A stretch of DNA of 64,000 nt from Chrysemys picta bellii (lineage: Eukaryota > Chordata > Testudines > Emydidae), in the NCBI RefSeq assembly GCF_011386835.1, contig NC_088796.1, positions 71,499,468 through 71,563,467 of the forward strand. The letters are read 5' to 3'. Position 1 is the first letter of the stretch, and the number at the start of each line of letters is the position of its first letter. The notes beneath the pieces are model-generated. The model worked only from the letters and a program-made list of their open reading frames with translations. It was not told the DNA's origin and searched no databases. Shown one piece after another: positions 33,048 to 44,469 of the stretch. A program made the position numbers and the translations under genes.

Positions 33048-33631
33048 TAGGGTTACCATATCTCATAAATAAAAAAAGAGGACCCTCCACGGCCCTGGCC
33101 CCGCCCATTTCCCCACCCTAGCCCCGCCCCAACTCCACCCCTTCCCGCCCTAACTCCGCCCCCTCCTCCCTCCCACTCCCAGCCAGGGGGAAAGGGCTGC
33201 CCCAGCTCTACCGGCTTCAGGGTTTGCCGGGCAGCCCCCAGACCCTGCGCCCCCAGCCGGCGCTTCCCCAGCGCAGCTGGAGCCCGGGAGGGGAAGCGCC
33301 CAGCCGGGGGCGCAGGGTCTGGAGGCTGCCCGGCAAACCGTGAAGCTGGTAGCGCTCGGGCTTTGGGCAGCCCCTATGCCTCTGGACCCTGCGCCCCCAG
33401 CCGGGCACTTCCCCTCCCGGGCTCCGGCGGCGCAGGGTCCAGAGGCACGGGGCTGCCCGAAGCCGGTAGCGCTCGGGCAGCCCGGCTCTTAAACAGAGCC
33501 GCCGAGACGGGGAGGAGCAGAGCCGCCATTTTCCCGGACATGTTCGGCTTTTTGGCAATACCCCCCGGACGGGGGTTTGACTGCCGAAAAGCCGGACATG
33601 TCCGGGAAAAAGAGGACGTATGGTAACCCTA
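33048..33631. mobile_element. CpG-rich hAT-type MITE, second copy (584 bp)
   Basis: Ends TAGGGTTACCATA and TATGGTAACCCTA, identical to the copy at 27847. Directly flanked by GTTATAG on both sides (33041-33047 and 33632-33638). The interior is GC- and CpG-rich with large inverted segments (GACCCTGCGCCCCCAGCCGG at 33241 versus CCGGGGGCGCAGGGTC at 33305). A strong palindrome near the right end pairs CCCGGACATGTTCGGC with GCCGGACATGTCCGGG. Confidence 0.88.
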
Positions 33632-33638
33632 GTTATAG

Positions 33639-34499
33639 AACCTTAACTACAACAGTCCTTGCCACTCCCACTAGAAATAATATTTTCTACTTCTATAGTA
33701 CTTTCCGTCTGAAGCTCTCAAAACATATTACATTCACTAATCAACCCCCACAACACTCAGGAGACTTAAAAAAGAGTTATCTGGAATGTTGTGGAGTGAA
33801 ACCAAAAGAGAGTGGTTGTTAGTTACCCATCATTATGTAGCAATTAAAGGCCACAATCATGAAGGGAACCAAGCTCTTCCAAGAAGAGAAGTATCAGCCT
33901 TGTGCTTTAACTTCCAGACCAAATTCCATCACTTTGCAATCAGAAAATGTCAAAAGTGAGGCTACTAACCACACGTTTTAGGTTAAAAATGTTGGTGGCA
34001 ACTGATGTCCCTTTGAAGCCTACTTTATCTTCTCCCAAAGAAAGGAATCTAAATACAAAATTATGTCCTGATCATCAAAAGTCAATGCACTGCATTGCTC
34101 CCAGGTTAGCCAGCTTTATTCTAGAGTATTTCAACTACTTTCAGGTCTCAAGGGAAGAGACGTTACCAATGTGGAGCTATTTCCTTTTTCCTGAGCTGTC
34201 ACTTTAGTACCAGCTGCAATGGTTAACATTTAGCAGCTCAGATAGTGCAGGGGTTCTGTAGTGGGAACCATAAGAGCACAGATAGAACTAATCAAATAAT
34301 GGGAGGGATAGAGAAGGACAACCACCCTTCAAAGAATCCTTGAGCTCAATTGTGCATTAAAGCAGTTTTAATGGAAGCCCAGAAAGCATTGCACCCCAGC
34401 TATCACAATGTCTTTTGGAATGCAAACTACCTAGCTATTCAGAAGTTTTGGGTACTTATATGCCCCTCCTCACTGCAGTACCTGAGCACCTCACTATCT
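33639..34499. other. no feature recognised
   Basis: Unique-looking sequence without supported features. Confidence 0.5.
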
Positions 34500-34690
34500 T
34501 TAATGTATTTATTCTCACAACACTACTGTGAAGTATGGAAGTACGATTATTCCCATTTTACAGATGGGGAACTGAGGGACAGCGAGACTAAGTGACATGT
34601 TCAGGGTCACACAGGAAGCCTGTTGCAGAGTAGAGAATTGAACCCAGGTGTTCCACAGCCCAGACTATCACCCTAAGTTCTGGACAAGCC
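34500..34690 (-). repeat. MIR SINE
   Basis: Well-preserved inverted MIR: CCCATTTTACAGATGGGGAA, CTGAGGGACAGCGAGACTAA, GGTCACACAGGAAGCC, TTGAACCCAGGTG. Confidence 0.85.
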
Positions 34691-36622
34691 TTTCTCCTTG
34701 ATCTGGAGCAGTACATGCTCCCTCCCTTTCCACAGTGGTCAACAGACCACTCAAGGACTGCATGTGTGCCCACCTCCTGTAGAGAGGTGCAAAGGGGATG
34801 GGGAAGGGCATTTCCTTGCCCCCTCTCCCTCCATTGTGCACCCATAAAGGAGTATGCACAATGGAGTCTTGTATTTGCAGGTGTTTTTCCCTTCAGCTGT
34901 AAGGATTCCTTCTTAAATCTCAAAAGGCCAGGACTCTTCACTATGTTTTTCTGCTAAGTGCCTACTTTGTCTCTCTCCTCTGTTGCTGCTGAACTTTGCT
35001 TCTTCCTGCCCCTGGCTGGGTCACTGTAAATGCTGGCAGGCAGTACTTGCAGAGAGAAGCTCAGTGGAGAGCAGCACATTGCAGCCAGTTTAATTTTTGA
35101 AACCTAAGGGATGAATCAGCTAGAAGAGAAGCAGGGAATCAAAATTCTCAGTGTCCGAGTACCCTGCCAACAGCAAGACAATCAGCCAGGAGGAGGCTGG
35201 AATTTTTCCACCCTTAAGGACTCAGGGTAGCTGCAGTACTGTGTCAGGAATTGCCAGCATCACTGGATGATATAAAGACTTGATTCTTGTTCTGTTATGA
35301 AACTATCTGCCTTAAATGTTTTCAAGCCATCACCAATACACTGATAGCAGTTGGATTGTGTTACTATTTGCATCATGTTTTACAGGTACATAGTCTACAA
35401 TGTAACTTTCATTGATTTGTTTAGATATAAAAAAAGCACAAATAATTTATGAAAAATTGTATATATTACAATTGTAACCCTCTCATCCTTCTATGGAACT
35501 ATGTCTCCATTCTGCATCGGATCTGCTAGCACTGACCTCAGTGCCTGTGCAGAATCCCAAGCATCTGCCCTAGCAGATCTTAGACAGGATCAAATCCTTA
35601 AATAATAACCTCTTCAAGTAGAGACCATGTCCCTTGATATATATGCACAGGTCCTACTACAATGGGGCCCTGACTCTGACTGGGGAACCTGGGCAGTATT
35701 GTAACACCAAGTAACAGTAATCACAATCATAATCTTGATTCTGATTTTAGAATACACCAGGAGTAAATCCAATGAAATATCTGAAGATGCAGCCATTTTT
35801 AAATTGGGGTAATGAGCTCTAAACGAGGCCTGCTGAATTTAAATACTATTAGGAGTACTTCCACTTTTTTTAATGCTTAATACTCATACGGTCTGATCCA
35901 AACCTCATTACAGTCAATGAGAATTCGATTGACTTAAATAGACTTTGGGTCAGGCCCACACAGCACTCCTCCCGTCTGTGAAACACAAAACAGGGACAGG
36001 GCTGAATGAGACAGATTATAGTCTTTCTATATTTATTCTCTTGTTCTTTCAAAATGGCCATATTTTCATTTATTAAAAAAACAACACTATAAAACAGAGA
36101 AAACTGTTGCATTAGAGTGCCAGAAATTGTTTCTTTAAATGATCTGCATCTATTCCTACAAAAAACGATAACAAAATGTAAAATGTTTCATTGCAAAGAT
36201 GTGTGTGGGTGTTTCTTGAGCAAGGTGCCATGTATTTCTGAAGTTCAGAAGCATGTGAACTATATAACAAAAAAGGTTGCCATGGTAAGCAGGTTGTTTT
36301 TCTTCTTTTTCTTTTCTTTTTTTAAAATGAAACCCCATCCACAGTAATCACATAACCTTCAGTAAATTATTGGTATATAAAACACTACTGATGTTCCTCG
36401 TTGCCACCGCCGCCCCCTCTAAATTGCTTTCTTTGTCTTGTTCACGGGTATTGCCAAGGCCTCTCTCTTTCTTGACCCCAGCTCCCCTGTGGAGCTGAAC
36501 ATTTCTACTATTCAAAACTGAAACTTAAAGGATATGAAGAATTACGGACATTATATAATGACAACAAATTGTGTATATACACACACACATAGACCCAAGT
36601 GTGCATATAGAAAGATAGAAAT
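34691..36622. other. no gene; weak old repeat fragments
   Basis: A degenerate LINE-tail piece at about 35640-35720 (CTACTACAATGGGGCCCTGA) and a palindromic repeat at 35889-35961 (GGTCTGATCCAAACCTCATT facing GACTTTGGGTCAGGCCCAC). Otherwise nothing recognised. Confidence 0.5.
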
Positions 36623-36734
36623 GGTGGGTAGGATCTCTTTTATTGGACCAATTTCTGTTGGTGATAGAGAAAGCTTGTCTTTGTGACCAACAGAAGTTGG
36701 TTAACTATAAGATATTACCTCATGCACCTTGTCT
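36623..36734. mobile_element. fold-back Penelope-type terminal fragment (second family)
   Basis: The text GGTGGGTAGGATCTCTTTTA, TTGGACCAATTTCTGTTGGT runs forward, then returns inverted as GACCAACAGAAGTTGGTT and GATATTACCTCATGCACC. The arms of about 42 bp at 36623-36664 and 36684-36728 face each other around a 20-bp loop. The continuation of the returning arm (TCTCTAATATCC ... CTACAACAACACTG) is found at 37571-37623, beyond an inserted LINE fragment. Assignment to a Penelope family is by resemblance to known turtle repeats and by the shared fold-back layout. Confidence 0.6.
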
Positions 36735-37565
36735 TCATTTCTCAATGGACGCTGCTCAAAACACAAATCCCACTCAGTCTGCCTTGGAGTAACCCTAGAT
36801 AAATTTCTCACATATCTTAACCACCTGAGGGAAACTGCAGCTAAGGTGATGACGTTTAACAGACTTCTAAGCATACTGACCGGCACTTCATGGGGAACAA
36901 ATGTTCAAACTCTCCAATAATCCAATTTAGGCCCTCTGTTATTTTACAGCAGAATACTGTGGACCGGTCTGGCGCCATTCGTCTCATGTCAAGTTGGTTG
37001 AGACTCAACTATACTCAACCATGAGCATCAAAACTGGGGCAATTTGACCCACATCAGTACCTTGGCTCCCTGCGTTAAGCAAAAATCACTCCTCCATCGT
37101 GAGGATGCTAAAGCTGGAATGGTTGAAAAGATCAGGCCAAACGGGAGCCTACCACCATATACCACTGAAAAGTGTGCTTGTTGTCAGGGCACCCACTGTG
37201 GGCCCACTTGCCCTGCCCAGAGTTCTCTGTGATGTTGATGTGGCATGAAGAATGGTCTGCAACTGATGTCAGAAACCAATCTCTTAAAACTGACCCAAAC
37301 ACGCGTGTATCTTTCTTTGACTTGCCACACTACTCATGGGCCCTTCTGAATGGATTTTGAATGGGCCAGGATCAATGTGCAGCCATCCTTCACACCTGGG
37401 GCCTATGAGATAATCCCACATGTGGCTGTGGCCAAAGACAGACAGACAATGTAACACATCACTGACAACTGCCCTCTGACCAGATTTGATGGTGGTCTGA
37501 GGGCTCTGCACTTCAGAGATGAGGCTGCTGCAAATTGGCTTGGCAAGGTCTGCATCCAGTAAAAA
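36735..37565 (+). pseudogene. degenerate LINE reverse transcriptase C-terminus
   Basis: 36775-36920 encodes SVCLGVTLDKFLTYLNHLRE then TAAKVMTFNRLLSILTGTSW, a block typical of the region after the RT domain in jockey-group LINEs. Downstream, 37040-37235 has scattered similarity in other frames, and the end near 37560 has a short A-run. Flanks CCTTGTCT (left) and CATTGTAT (right) could be a decayed duplication in the Penelope-type repeat it interrupts. Multiple stops; long dead. Confidence 0.6.
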
Positions 37566-37625
37566 GACGACATTGTATCTCTAATATCCTGGGGGGGAGG
37601 GGCCAACATAGCTACAACAACACTG
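37566..37625. repeat. continuation of the fold-back Penelope-type fragment
   Basis: GTATCTCTAATATCCTGGG and CCAACATAGCTACAACAACA form the terminal part of the repeat whose other piece ends at 36734. Confidence 0.55.
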
Positions 37626-37740
37626 TTAGCAAAGTGTACACACACACACAAAATAATTTGAGAAGTGATTGACATGCAAGGAGCAAGGGGATATGATTAT
37701 GCAGATCCAATAAACAGTCCTTTTTTAAGGGATGGGGAAA

Positions 37741-37985
37741 CGTATAACTTAAGGTGGTGAAAAAGACAAGCCTTTGAACTTCACAAAGCTCTTTTCAAGT
37801 CTGGGAAAGGTAACCAGAATGTCTGAACAAAATACAAGATTTGTAAAACATAGGGGGTTAACATGTTGCAAGAAACCACTTAAAAGAAAATGGGCAATTA
37901 ACACCTCCACCATCATAGGACAAAGGAGGATAGCAGGTTACAGATTGTTGTAATGATCCATAAAACTAGTGTCTCTGTTGATATC
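37741..37985. mobile_element. Penelope-type terminal region (second family), hammerhead-like relic
   Basis: Runs GGTGGTGAAAAAGACAAGCC, CAAGTCTGGGAAAGGTAACC, TTAACACCTCCACCATCATAG, GGTTACAGATTGTTGTAATG. Positions 37764-37802 align with the hammerhead-like motif of the other family at 59334-59374. AGAC and GTCT form the closing stem, AAGCCTTTG corresponds to AAGCTTTCG, and GAACTT/AAGCTC is the internal stem. Core bases have decayed. Confidence 0.55.
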
Positions 37986-38029
37986 ATGATTTATTCTCCG
38001 TCATACTTCAGCTTGTTTGCACATTTTGA

Positions 38030-38137
38030 GCCAGATTTTGCTTTCATTTACACTGGTCTAAATCCAGAGTAATTCCACTGACCTCTATGGAATTATACTG
38101 TATTTACTACAGTGTAAGAGAGCCAAACTTGGCCCTT
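38030..38137. repeat. 108-bp palindromic repeat
   Basis: AGCCAGATTTTGCTTTCATT and CACTGGTCTAAATCCAGAGT face GTTTACTACAGTGT-like text and GAGAGCCAAACTTGGCCC. The centre is AATTCCACTGACCTCTATGGAATT. Confidence 0.75.
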
Positions 38138-38199
38138 AGACTTGTCTATACCACTCATCTTATAGTCACTGAATGCTATAAAACATCCTTAGCTTGATA

Positions 38200-38845
38200 T
38201 TACATGCTCACAATACTTATGTTCCTTGCTGTTGCCCTTTTCATCTCCACCCACATACCCACTGTACCTGTTTTCACCCCCTCAATGTATTCCTCTGTCC
38301 TCTACTTCCCACAAACTCTACCACATTCTTATCTCCCATCACCTCACCATGAGGTACCTCTTTTCAAAAGTGCAATATGCTGGGTGGGAAGTGAGGGAGA
38401 TCATATCTCCCACAACTTTTCACTGTCTTCTAGATGTCCTTTTCACCATGGATGGAAGGCTATTGCATTGTCATGTAAAGTCCCCAATTGTATGTGGTCC
38501 CACTACAGCTCCTCTCAGCATCCTTCTTATCCCATAAATCTGACCATTTTCCAACAAAATTCAACACTGTATTATTCATACTGTTCCATATGCTAGACAC
38601 ACCTCTCCCAAATAACTTACATCAGTGTTCCCTCCCTCTCTTTTTGTAAGCTGCTTCACTGACACATTCTAAGACATCTTTAAGACCTTTCAACTTTTTT
38701 CCATTTTGTTTATTTCAACTTGTAAGGTTTTGGGGACAGAGAACAGTGGCTTCCTATGTATATCTACAGTGCCTAGCACAATGAGCCTCAGTCCCAACTG
38801 GGTCTCTAGGCACTACTACAATACAAATAATAAATATAAATCAAA
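38200..38845 (+). repeat. old LINE 3' region with tail
   Basis: Pyrimidine-rich 3' region (CACCTCTCCCAAATAACTTAC, TAAGACATCTTTAAGACC) followed by TTGTAAGGTTTTGGGGACAG, CTACAGTGCCTAGCACAATG and AATACAAATAATAAATATAA. The same tail follows an RT fragment at 46890-47765, hence the LINE assignment. The ORFs of 130 and 103 codons here have no domain. Confidence 0.55.
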
Positions 38846-39928
38846 GACCTCATGTCCCCTGGGTCTGTTTGCATTGTTTTGCACCATAGCATTACAGCTC
38901 CGGTCTTCATATTGGTAGCCCTACCCCAGGCAGGGATTCTGTTACTTGTTTGGCACAACTCACCTGCTATACAGACTTAGATACACTTCAGGTGCTCCAG
39001 ATAAAATAAGAAGTTATGAATTATTAAAACTGTAGAATTATTCCCTAACCAGTGGGGCAGTCATATTAACAAGATGGCATTAATTGGGTTTGTTTGCTGA
39101 ATTTTTGTTTACCCTTTGTTTGGTTCTATGATTTATGTTTCTCTTTTTCGTGGCCTGAAAAGATTTTTAAGTAAGTATTTGGTGTGCCTAGCTGGAGAAA
39201 AGAAGTCAACTTTATTCCTGGAACAAAAATGTATTCCATGGAAGTTCTATGTGCAATATAATATATTATTACTTTAAACATGATCAATACAAGCAAAATT
39301 TAATTGTGGGGGGAGGGAGAAAGTTGTTCTTCCTACCACAAAGAATGAAAGCTTAACTCCTCCCCGCCCCCATTGCTTTGATATTGAAACACAGGTGTAC
39401 TGATCAAGTTGGCAAGAGCAAACGGGACAAATGCCCCCTTTTGCCAAAAAAGTCTGGACAGCCAGGACAGGGCTTAAAAAAAGGACTGTCGCTGCCAAAA
39501 CAGGATGTATGATCAACCTAAGCATATTGTGTGCTGCTAACCAGGACACCAGGAGCTTCCCTTGGAGGCTTAGAATCTTGAAGAATACCTCAATGAGAAG
39601 TAGAGAGATACTCAGTCTGTTTTCTACCCTCTTAAAAGGCAGCAAAGCACTTGAATATTGAGAACATTGAGGCAGGAGCAAACCACAACACTCTTTTAGA
39701 TTAATGGATTTCAGAAAGTTTAGACTCCTACACTTAATTTAGAGAAAGACCTTGTTACAATTGACTAGATCTTTCTTGAAACCAATGAGCAAGTGGTGAA
39801 AAGTACTAACCAATCCATTACCAATCATGTGAAAGATCCACATCCCACCTCTATTACAGCACAAAATTTTACACTTAAATGAACAGATCTGGAAGATGCC
39901 CTACTAGAATCTGAGGTTTAACTTAAAC
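38846..39928. other. no feature recognised
   Basis: Includes overlapping antisense ORFs at 39274-39681 without domains. Confidence 0.5.
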
Positions 39929-40353
39929 CAGAAGTTCCCAAATCTTTTTGTCAGCACAATCCCATTTTAACAAAGTATCTCCTACTGAGATTCCCAGATA
40001 GCATGGAAGATGCCATTTTGAAGAGCAAAATGGCATCCTCCGCATGGCGTGACCTCTTATACATGGAGCATGCGAGTCATGCTGCATGAAGGACACCATT
40101 TAGCTCTTCAAAATGGCATCCTCAGCATAGTGTGACCTCATATGTACAGTGCATGTGAGGTCACTGTGTGGAAGATGCCATTTTGCAGAGCAAAATGACA
40201 TCCTCTATGCATCATGACCTCACACGCACTGTACATGTGAGGTCACACTGGTAGGAGCAAAATGGCATCCTCCACACACTAGGGAGTGCCATGACTCCAT
40301 CTGCTGATGGTGCAGCCCCACTTGGGGTCACCACCCACAGTTTAAGTCATCAG
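39929..40353. mobile_element. hAT-like non-autonomous element with an internal tandem array
   Basis: Left end CAGAAGTTCCCAAA. The right end CCACAGTTTAAGTCATCAG is an inverted, decayed match, as in MITEs with CAGTGGTTCTCAAA-type ends. I see no clear duplication, so the exact limits are uncertain. Its interior is the 82-bp tandem array at 40005-40275. Confidence 0.55.
40005..40275. repeat. three-unit tandem repeat, about 82 bp, each unit palindromic
   Basis: TGACCTCT/A occurs at 40050, 40133 and 40215, giving a period of 83 then 82. In the last two units TGACCTCA is followed after 15 bp by its inverted copy TGAGGTCA (40156 and 40238). The units are separated by a second palindrome, GATGCCATTTTG facing CAAAATGGCATC. 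Confidence 0.85.
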
Positions 40354-40596
40354 TTCGCAAACTAATGCAACACAATTCTCCTTTGTCTATTGAATAAGAA
40401 TATCTATATTCTTAATGTTCTACATGTAGGATACATTTCTTTTATCTTTACTTGTCTTTGATTAAATACATCCCTGCAGTTTATAATGTATTACGTTAAT
40501 AATTTTCTTCCATGTCTTCTGATTTAGCTGCAAGTTGTTTCCAAAGCTGTTGTAGTTGTTTCCAAAGCTGTTGTATCTGTAAATTACATATATTCA

Positions 40597-40690
40597 AATA
40601 TTCCAAGGCCAGAAGGGACCATTGTGATCCTCTAGTCTGACCTCCTGTTATAACTCGGGTCATAAAACTTCCCAAAAATAATTATTTGAG
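40597..40690 (-). repeat. CR1 3'-end fragment
   Basis: CAAGGCCAGAAGGGACCATT, GTGATCCTCTAGTCTGACC and CATAAAACTTCCCAAAAATA match the CR1 3' terminus in minus orientation. CR1 similarity fades after about 40690. Confidence 0.8.
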
Positions 40691-41849
40691 CATATCTATA
40701 TATGTACACTAGTTCTTTGTCCTTAACCTCCTTTTCACCAATGCTGTACAACTGTCAATCTCCCACTGTGAAATGATACTTCTGGTTTTAATTCAGTTAT
40801 TTTCAGCTTTTAGATTATGTCCTCCACTTGCCCTCTTTAATTTATGTTCTAGGAGTCTTGTGGGAGGCTCTCTTTCATATTATGCTAAAATACTGTAAGT
40901 AGTGCCAGGTTCTGATTTACAGAGTAAAGGATGTATACTTTAGTAAGTCAGTTGATTCTATTTTGGGATGTGCAATAGCAAAATAACCATAGACGCACTC
41001 TTCCCCCTCTGCCCCCTATTGGATGAATATAAATGTTAGGACCTGAGGATCATCTAGAGCTGGATATATCACAAGCCTCCCTATGCACTTCATTCTTAAT
41101 TAGCAACACTCCTGCTATTGCAGTCCTGGGTCTCCCCGGAATCACACTGAATAGTTTAAGATGTTTTTTAATGTAGGCAGATGTCTGCTTGATAATGAGG
41201 ATGATGTTACTAAAATCATTTGTTGCTCTTGAACAGGTTGGGAGCCCAGGTCTCCAAGTGAAAGAATAGTGCATATTCACTGAATTGTCTATCTTTGGAT
41301 ATCATGATCCCAGATGCAACCTAACTGGATGGCAAAGGGGAAAGAAGGAGGATGCTAGAGTTTGCAAGTTAATCATGAAAATCTTGGAGTGGATATTATT
41401 TTTTATTTGCTGCCATGAGGGCTATTCACATGCTATGGTATCTCTCAACATGAGGTATGTCTCTTCAGTGAAATCGGAGTGTTTTAGAGTTATTGGCAAC
41501 TTCTAGCTAGATTTAAGAAAGAGCAAATAGTTCTTTAAAATGAATTTGTAGTAATATCTGTTTCCTATCTCGTATTATGTATTTAACATTACCTCCACTG
41601 TAACTATGTCACCTCTGGTTGCAATCTTGTCACATATCATAAAGCGAAACAGTATCAGTACTGGTCAGTACTCAAAGGATCAGTCAGGTACTTCAGTGGT
41701 GGTGGTAACTCACTGAGTGATTCTCTTTCCTCTGTGAGAGCTGAGACAATACTCCAGTATGGTATTTGGAAGCTAAAGACACTTTTTATAAGAATAGGAA
41801 ACTGTTAATCTTGGTGATCTGGCCAAATTCCAATTTATTGTATTTCATT
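40691..41849. other. no feature recognised
   Basis: No ORF or repeat termini supported. Confidence 0.5.
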
Positions 41850-42262
41850 CTGAGACTACAGAGGAGAACAATAAAAAAAAGATAAAAAGTTTAGAAAACA
41901 TGACCTATGAGTAAAAAAGTTAAAAGTAAGTTATATATACATACATATACATGGGGGGTGTTCAGTCTTGAGAAGAGACAGCTAAAAGGGGAACTGATAG
42001 TCTTCAAATATGTTAAAGGCTGCTAGAAAGAGGACCGTGATAATTTATTCTCCGTGTCCACTGAAGGTTGGACAAGAAGTAATGCATTAGATTTAGGAAA
42101 AACTCTGTAACTAGAAGAATCGTTAAGATCTAAACTAGACTTCTAAAGGATGTTGTGGATTCCCCATTATTAGAGGGTTTTAAGACCAGGTGGGACAAAC
42201 ACCTGTCAGGAATGGCATAGGTTCTGCCTCAGATGACCTCTCATGGTCCCTTCCTACCCTAC
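41850..42262 (+). repeat. CR1 LINE 3' region
   Basis: GTTCAGTCTTGAGAAGAGAC, TTAGGAAAAACTCTGTAACT, GAGGGTTTTAAGACCAGGTG, GGACAAACACCTGTCAGGAA, CAGATGACCTCTCATGGTCC in the CR1 3' order. Degraded, no ORF. Confidence 0.85.
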
Positions 42263-44469
42263 ATTGCTTTGATTTGATTATCTTTATTAATGCATAGTGT
42301 GATATAATATAATGATTAATGCTCTGAACTAAATTTCTCCATGAAACTGTATCCGTACTATTGCTAAAGGTACATGACTCATACACTGTCTCACCTCAAG
42401 GTGAACAAATCAGTTATACAAGAACCCTTTCCTATATCATTCACCATGAAAGTTCCTGTAAACCAATTCTCAAAAAAATAAAATAAACACAGGTACATGT
42501 TATTACTTCAATTTCCATGGAGATAACAAAAATTACATTTTCAATAACATTTTCAGAGGTGAGAATATGACACAAAAGTTGTTTTTAAATGTAGCCATCT
42601 TATAGGTGGCTCCTGAAATATTTGGGATGAGCATTTGACCACCCAACTTATTACAATACTGGCTTGAGCAGTAGGATGTTATTAACATTCCTTCTCCCTT
42701 TGATTGTCAAAGAAGCTGAGTGTGCTGGAGATAATTGGCTACAGACTAAGAGTAGCCTTGGTTAGCCACTCATTTCCAAATGCAGAAGCCTCATGGTGGA
42801 GTTTGTGGAGATGCAGCGAAAAAGCCTGTTTTCACTATTATTCTAATGGGACTGAATCTGGGAGAGGAGGAGCCCACATTTTGTGACCAGCCAGCTCTCT
42901 GTGGACAACTAGCAAGTGATTTGCAGACCAACAGTGGTCTGGGTACCAAAGTCTGTGAACTGCTGCACTAGAATATTCTTGGACAAAAAGTGCAAGAGGG
43001 ATACAAACAAAAACTAAGTGGCTTTGTTTAACAATTCAAATGACTATTCATGGAAAATATTCCACCCAGCTCTAATCTAAAGCAGATGAATTTATTTTAT
43101 CAGATTCAGCAACAGAAAATGTTACTCCAATAACACTGATCTTATCATTGGAAAAGCTTAAAAACAAACTGTTGAACTAGAAACAAGACATAAATAGGCA
43201 ATGATGGGATTCCAAAACTTGACAGGAGCAGGGGGCCTGGCTATTGCTAGGAGGGGTTACTGCTGTGTAAGAATACAGGAACAGGAACTGCCTTCAGGAT
43301 CAGAGCATGTTAAAGACAAAGAAGTCAGGGAATGCAGTACTTAAAGGTCCTCATATTAACATTAGCTTGCCCCATATTGCACACACAAAACATTTTCAGG
43401 CTTCTAAGTATATAGACCTAAGGCACCCATCCTGAAAACACATCTGTGCTTAAGAGGATCACATTAGGTAACATGGGCATAAATGTTTACAGAACCAAAG
43501 CCTTCGATATATATACAGTCTATGCAATGTGCTTGATTAAATATTACTATAAGAATCTGTTACAGGAGCTTTTCAATTTCATTTTTAAAAATATGCTCAT
43601 CCTATTTTCTCTTTGTAAAATTCTCCATATCTGCTGAAATAAGTCACCAGAATTGGAGAAACAACTCAATATTGTTACATATATATATTTTTAAAGCAGT
43701 AGAATGACTAGCTGCTTTTTGGAGTATGAAAATTTCACCTAAGTATATATTTTATTAATATCAAGAGGTACTACTTCCTTCTAATTTGAGGTTAAAAGAT
43801 TATCACAGCTTTTAGCTTACTGAAGCAGGTTTTTGGCTTTAATAAAAATTGTGACTATTTTATGTTCTCTTTTTTAGAAGCCCTAGATACAGCAAGCAAT
43901 GAACATCTGGTCCTTTTGGACTCAGTAATGTTTATTGGCTTAAATTAGCATACAGGTCTCATTGTCTCCAAGAATGTGATATAATGCATTATTGAGATTG
44001 CAGTGAAATATCAATGATGATATAGTTTTTAGCAGAATTTCCAACAAGTTTACAAGAAGCAAGTCTCCATGGTTAAAGAGGGCTTTGAAAAATGCAAATT
44101 CACTATCCTCAGCAATATAAAGATGTTCCCCAAAGAGTAAGCAAAATATTCCCATTTCAAACACCAGACCCTAACCTAACCTCATTCTAAGAAGGAGATG
44201 GTGTTTATTTGCTCACCATTACTCTGTGTTATGGATGTATACGGTGAGCCAAATTCAGAGGTCATGGGTAAAGACATGTAAACTACGCACCAAAAATTGG
44301 GCACATGGGTCTAAGTTCATGTAAATTACATACTGAAGGGTCAATCACTTAGAACCCTCCTCAACTCACTTCTGATTTGAGCCCAATTTGTCTAAAAGGT
44401 ATAAAGCATGTTAAAAGGACACACAAAGAAAAGTGAGCAAAAACAATGACTTCTTCTTAACTCAACATT
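42263..44469. other. 2.2 kb, no feature recognised
   Basis: AT-rich with no coding or repeat signature I can support. Confidence 0.45.

Noticed and set aside
36290..36330. T-rich tract as a processed-transcript tail
   Set aside because: No upstream coding similarity or flanking duplication supports a retrocopy.
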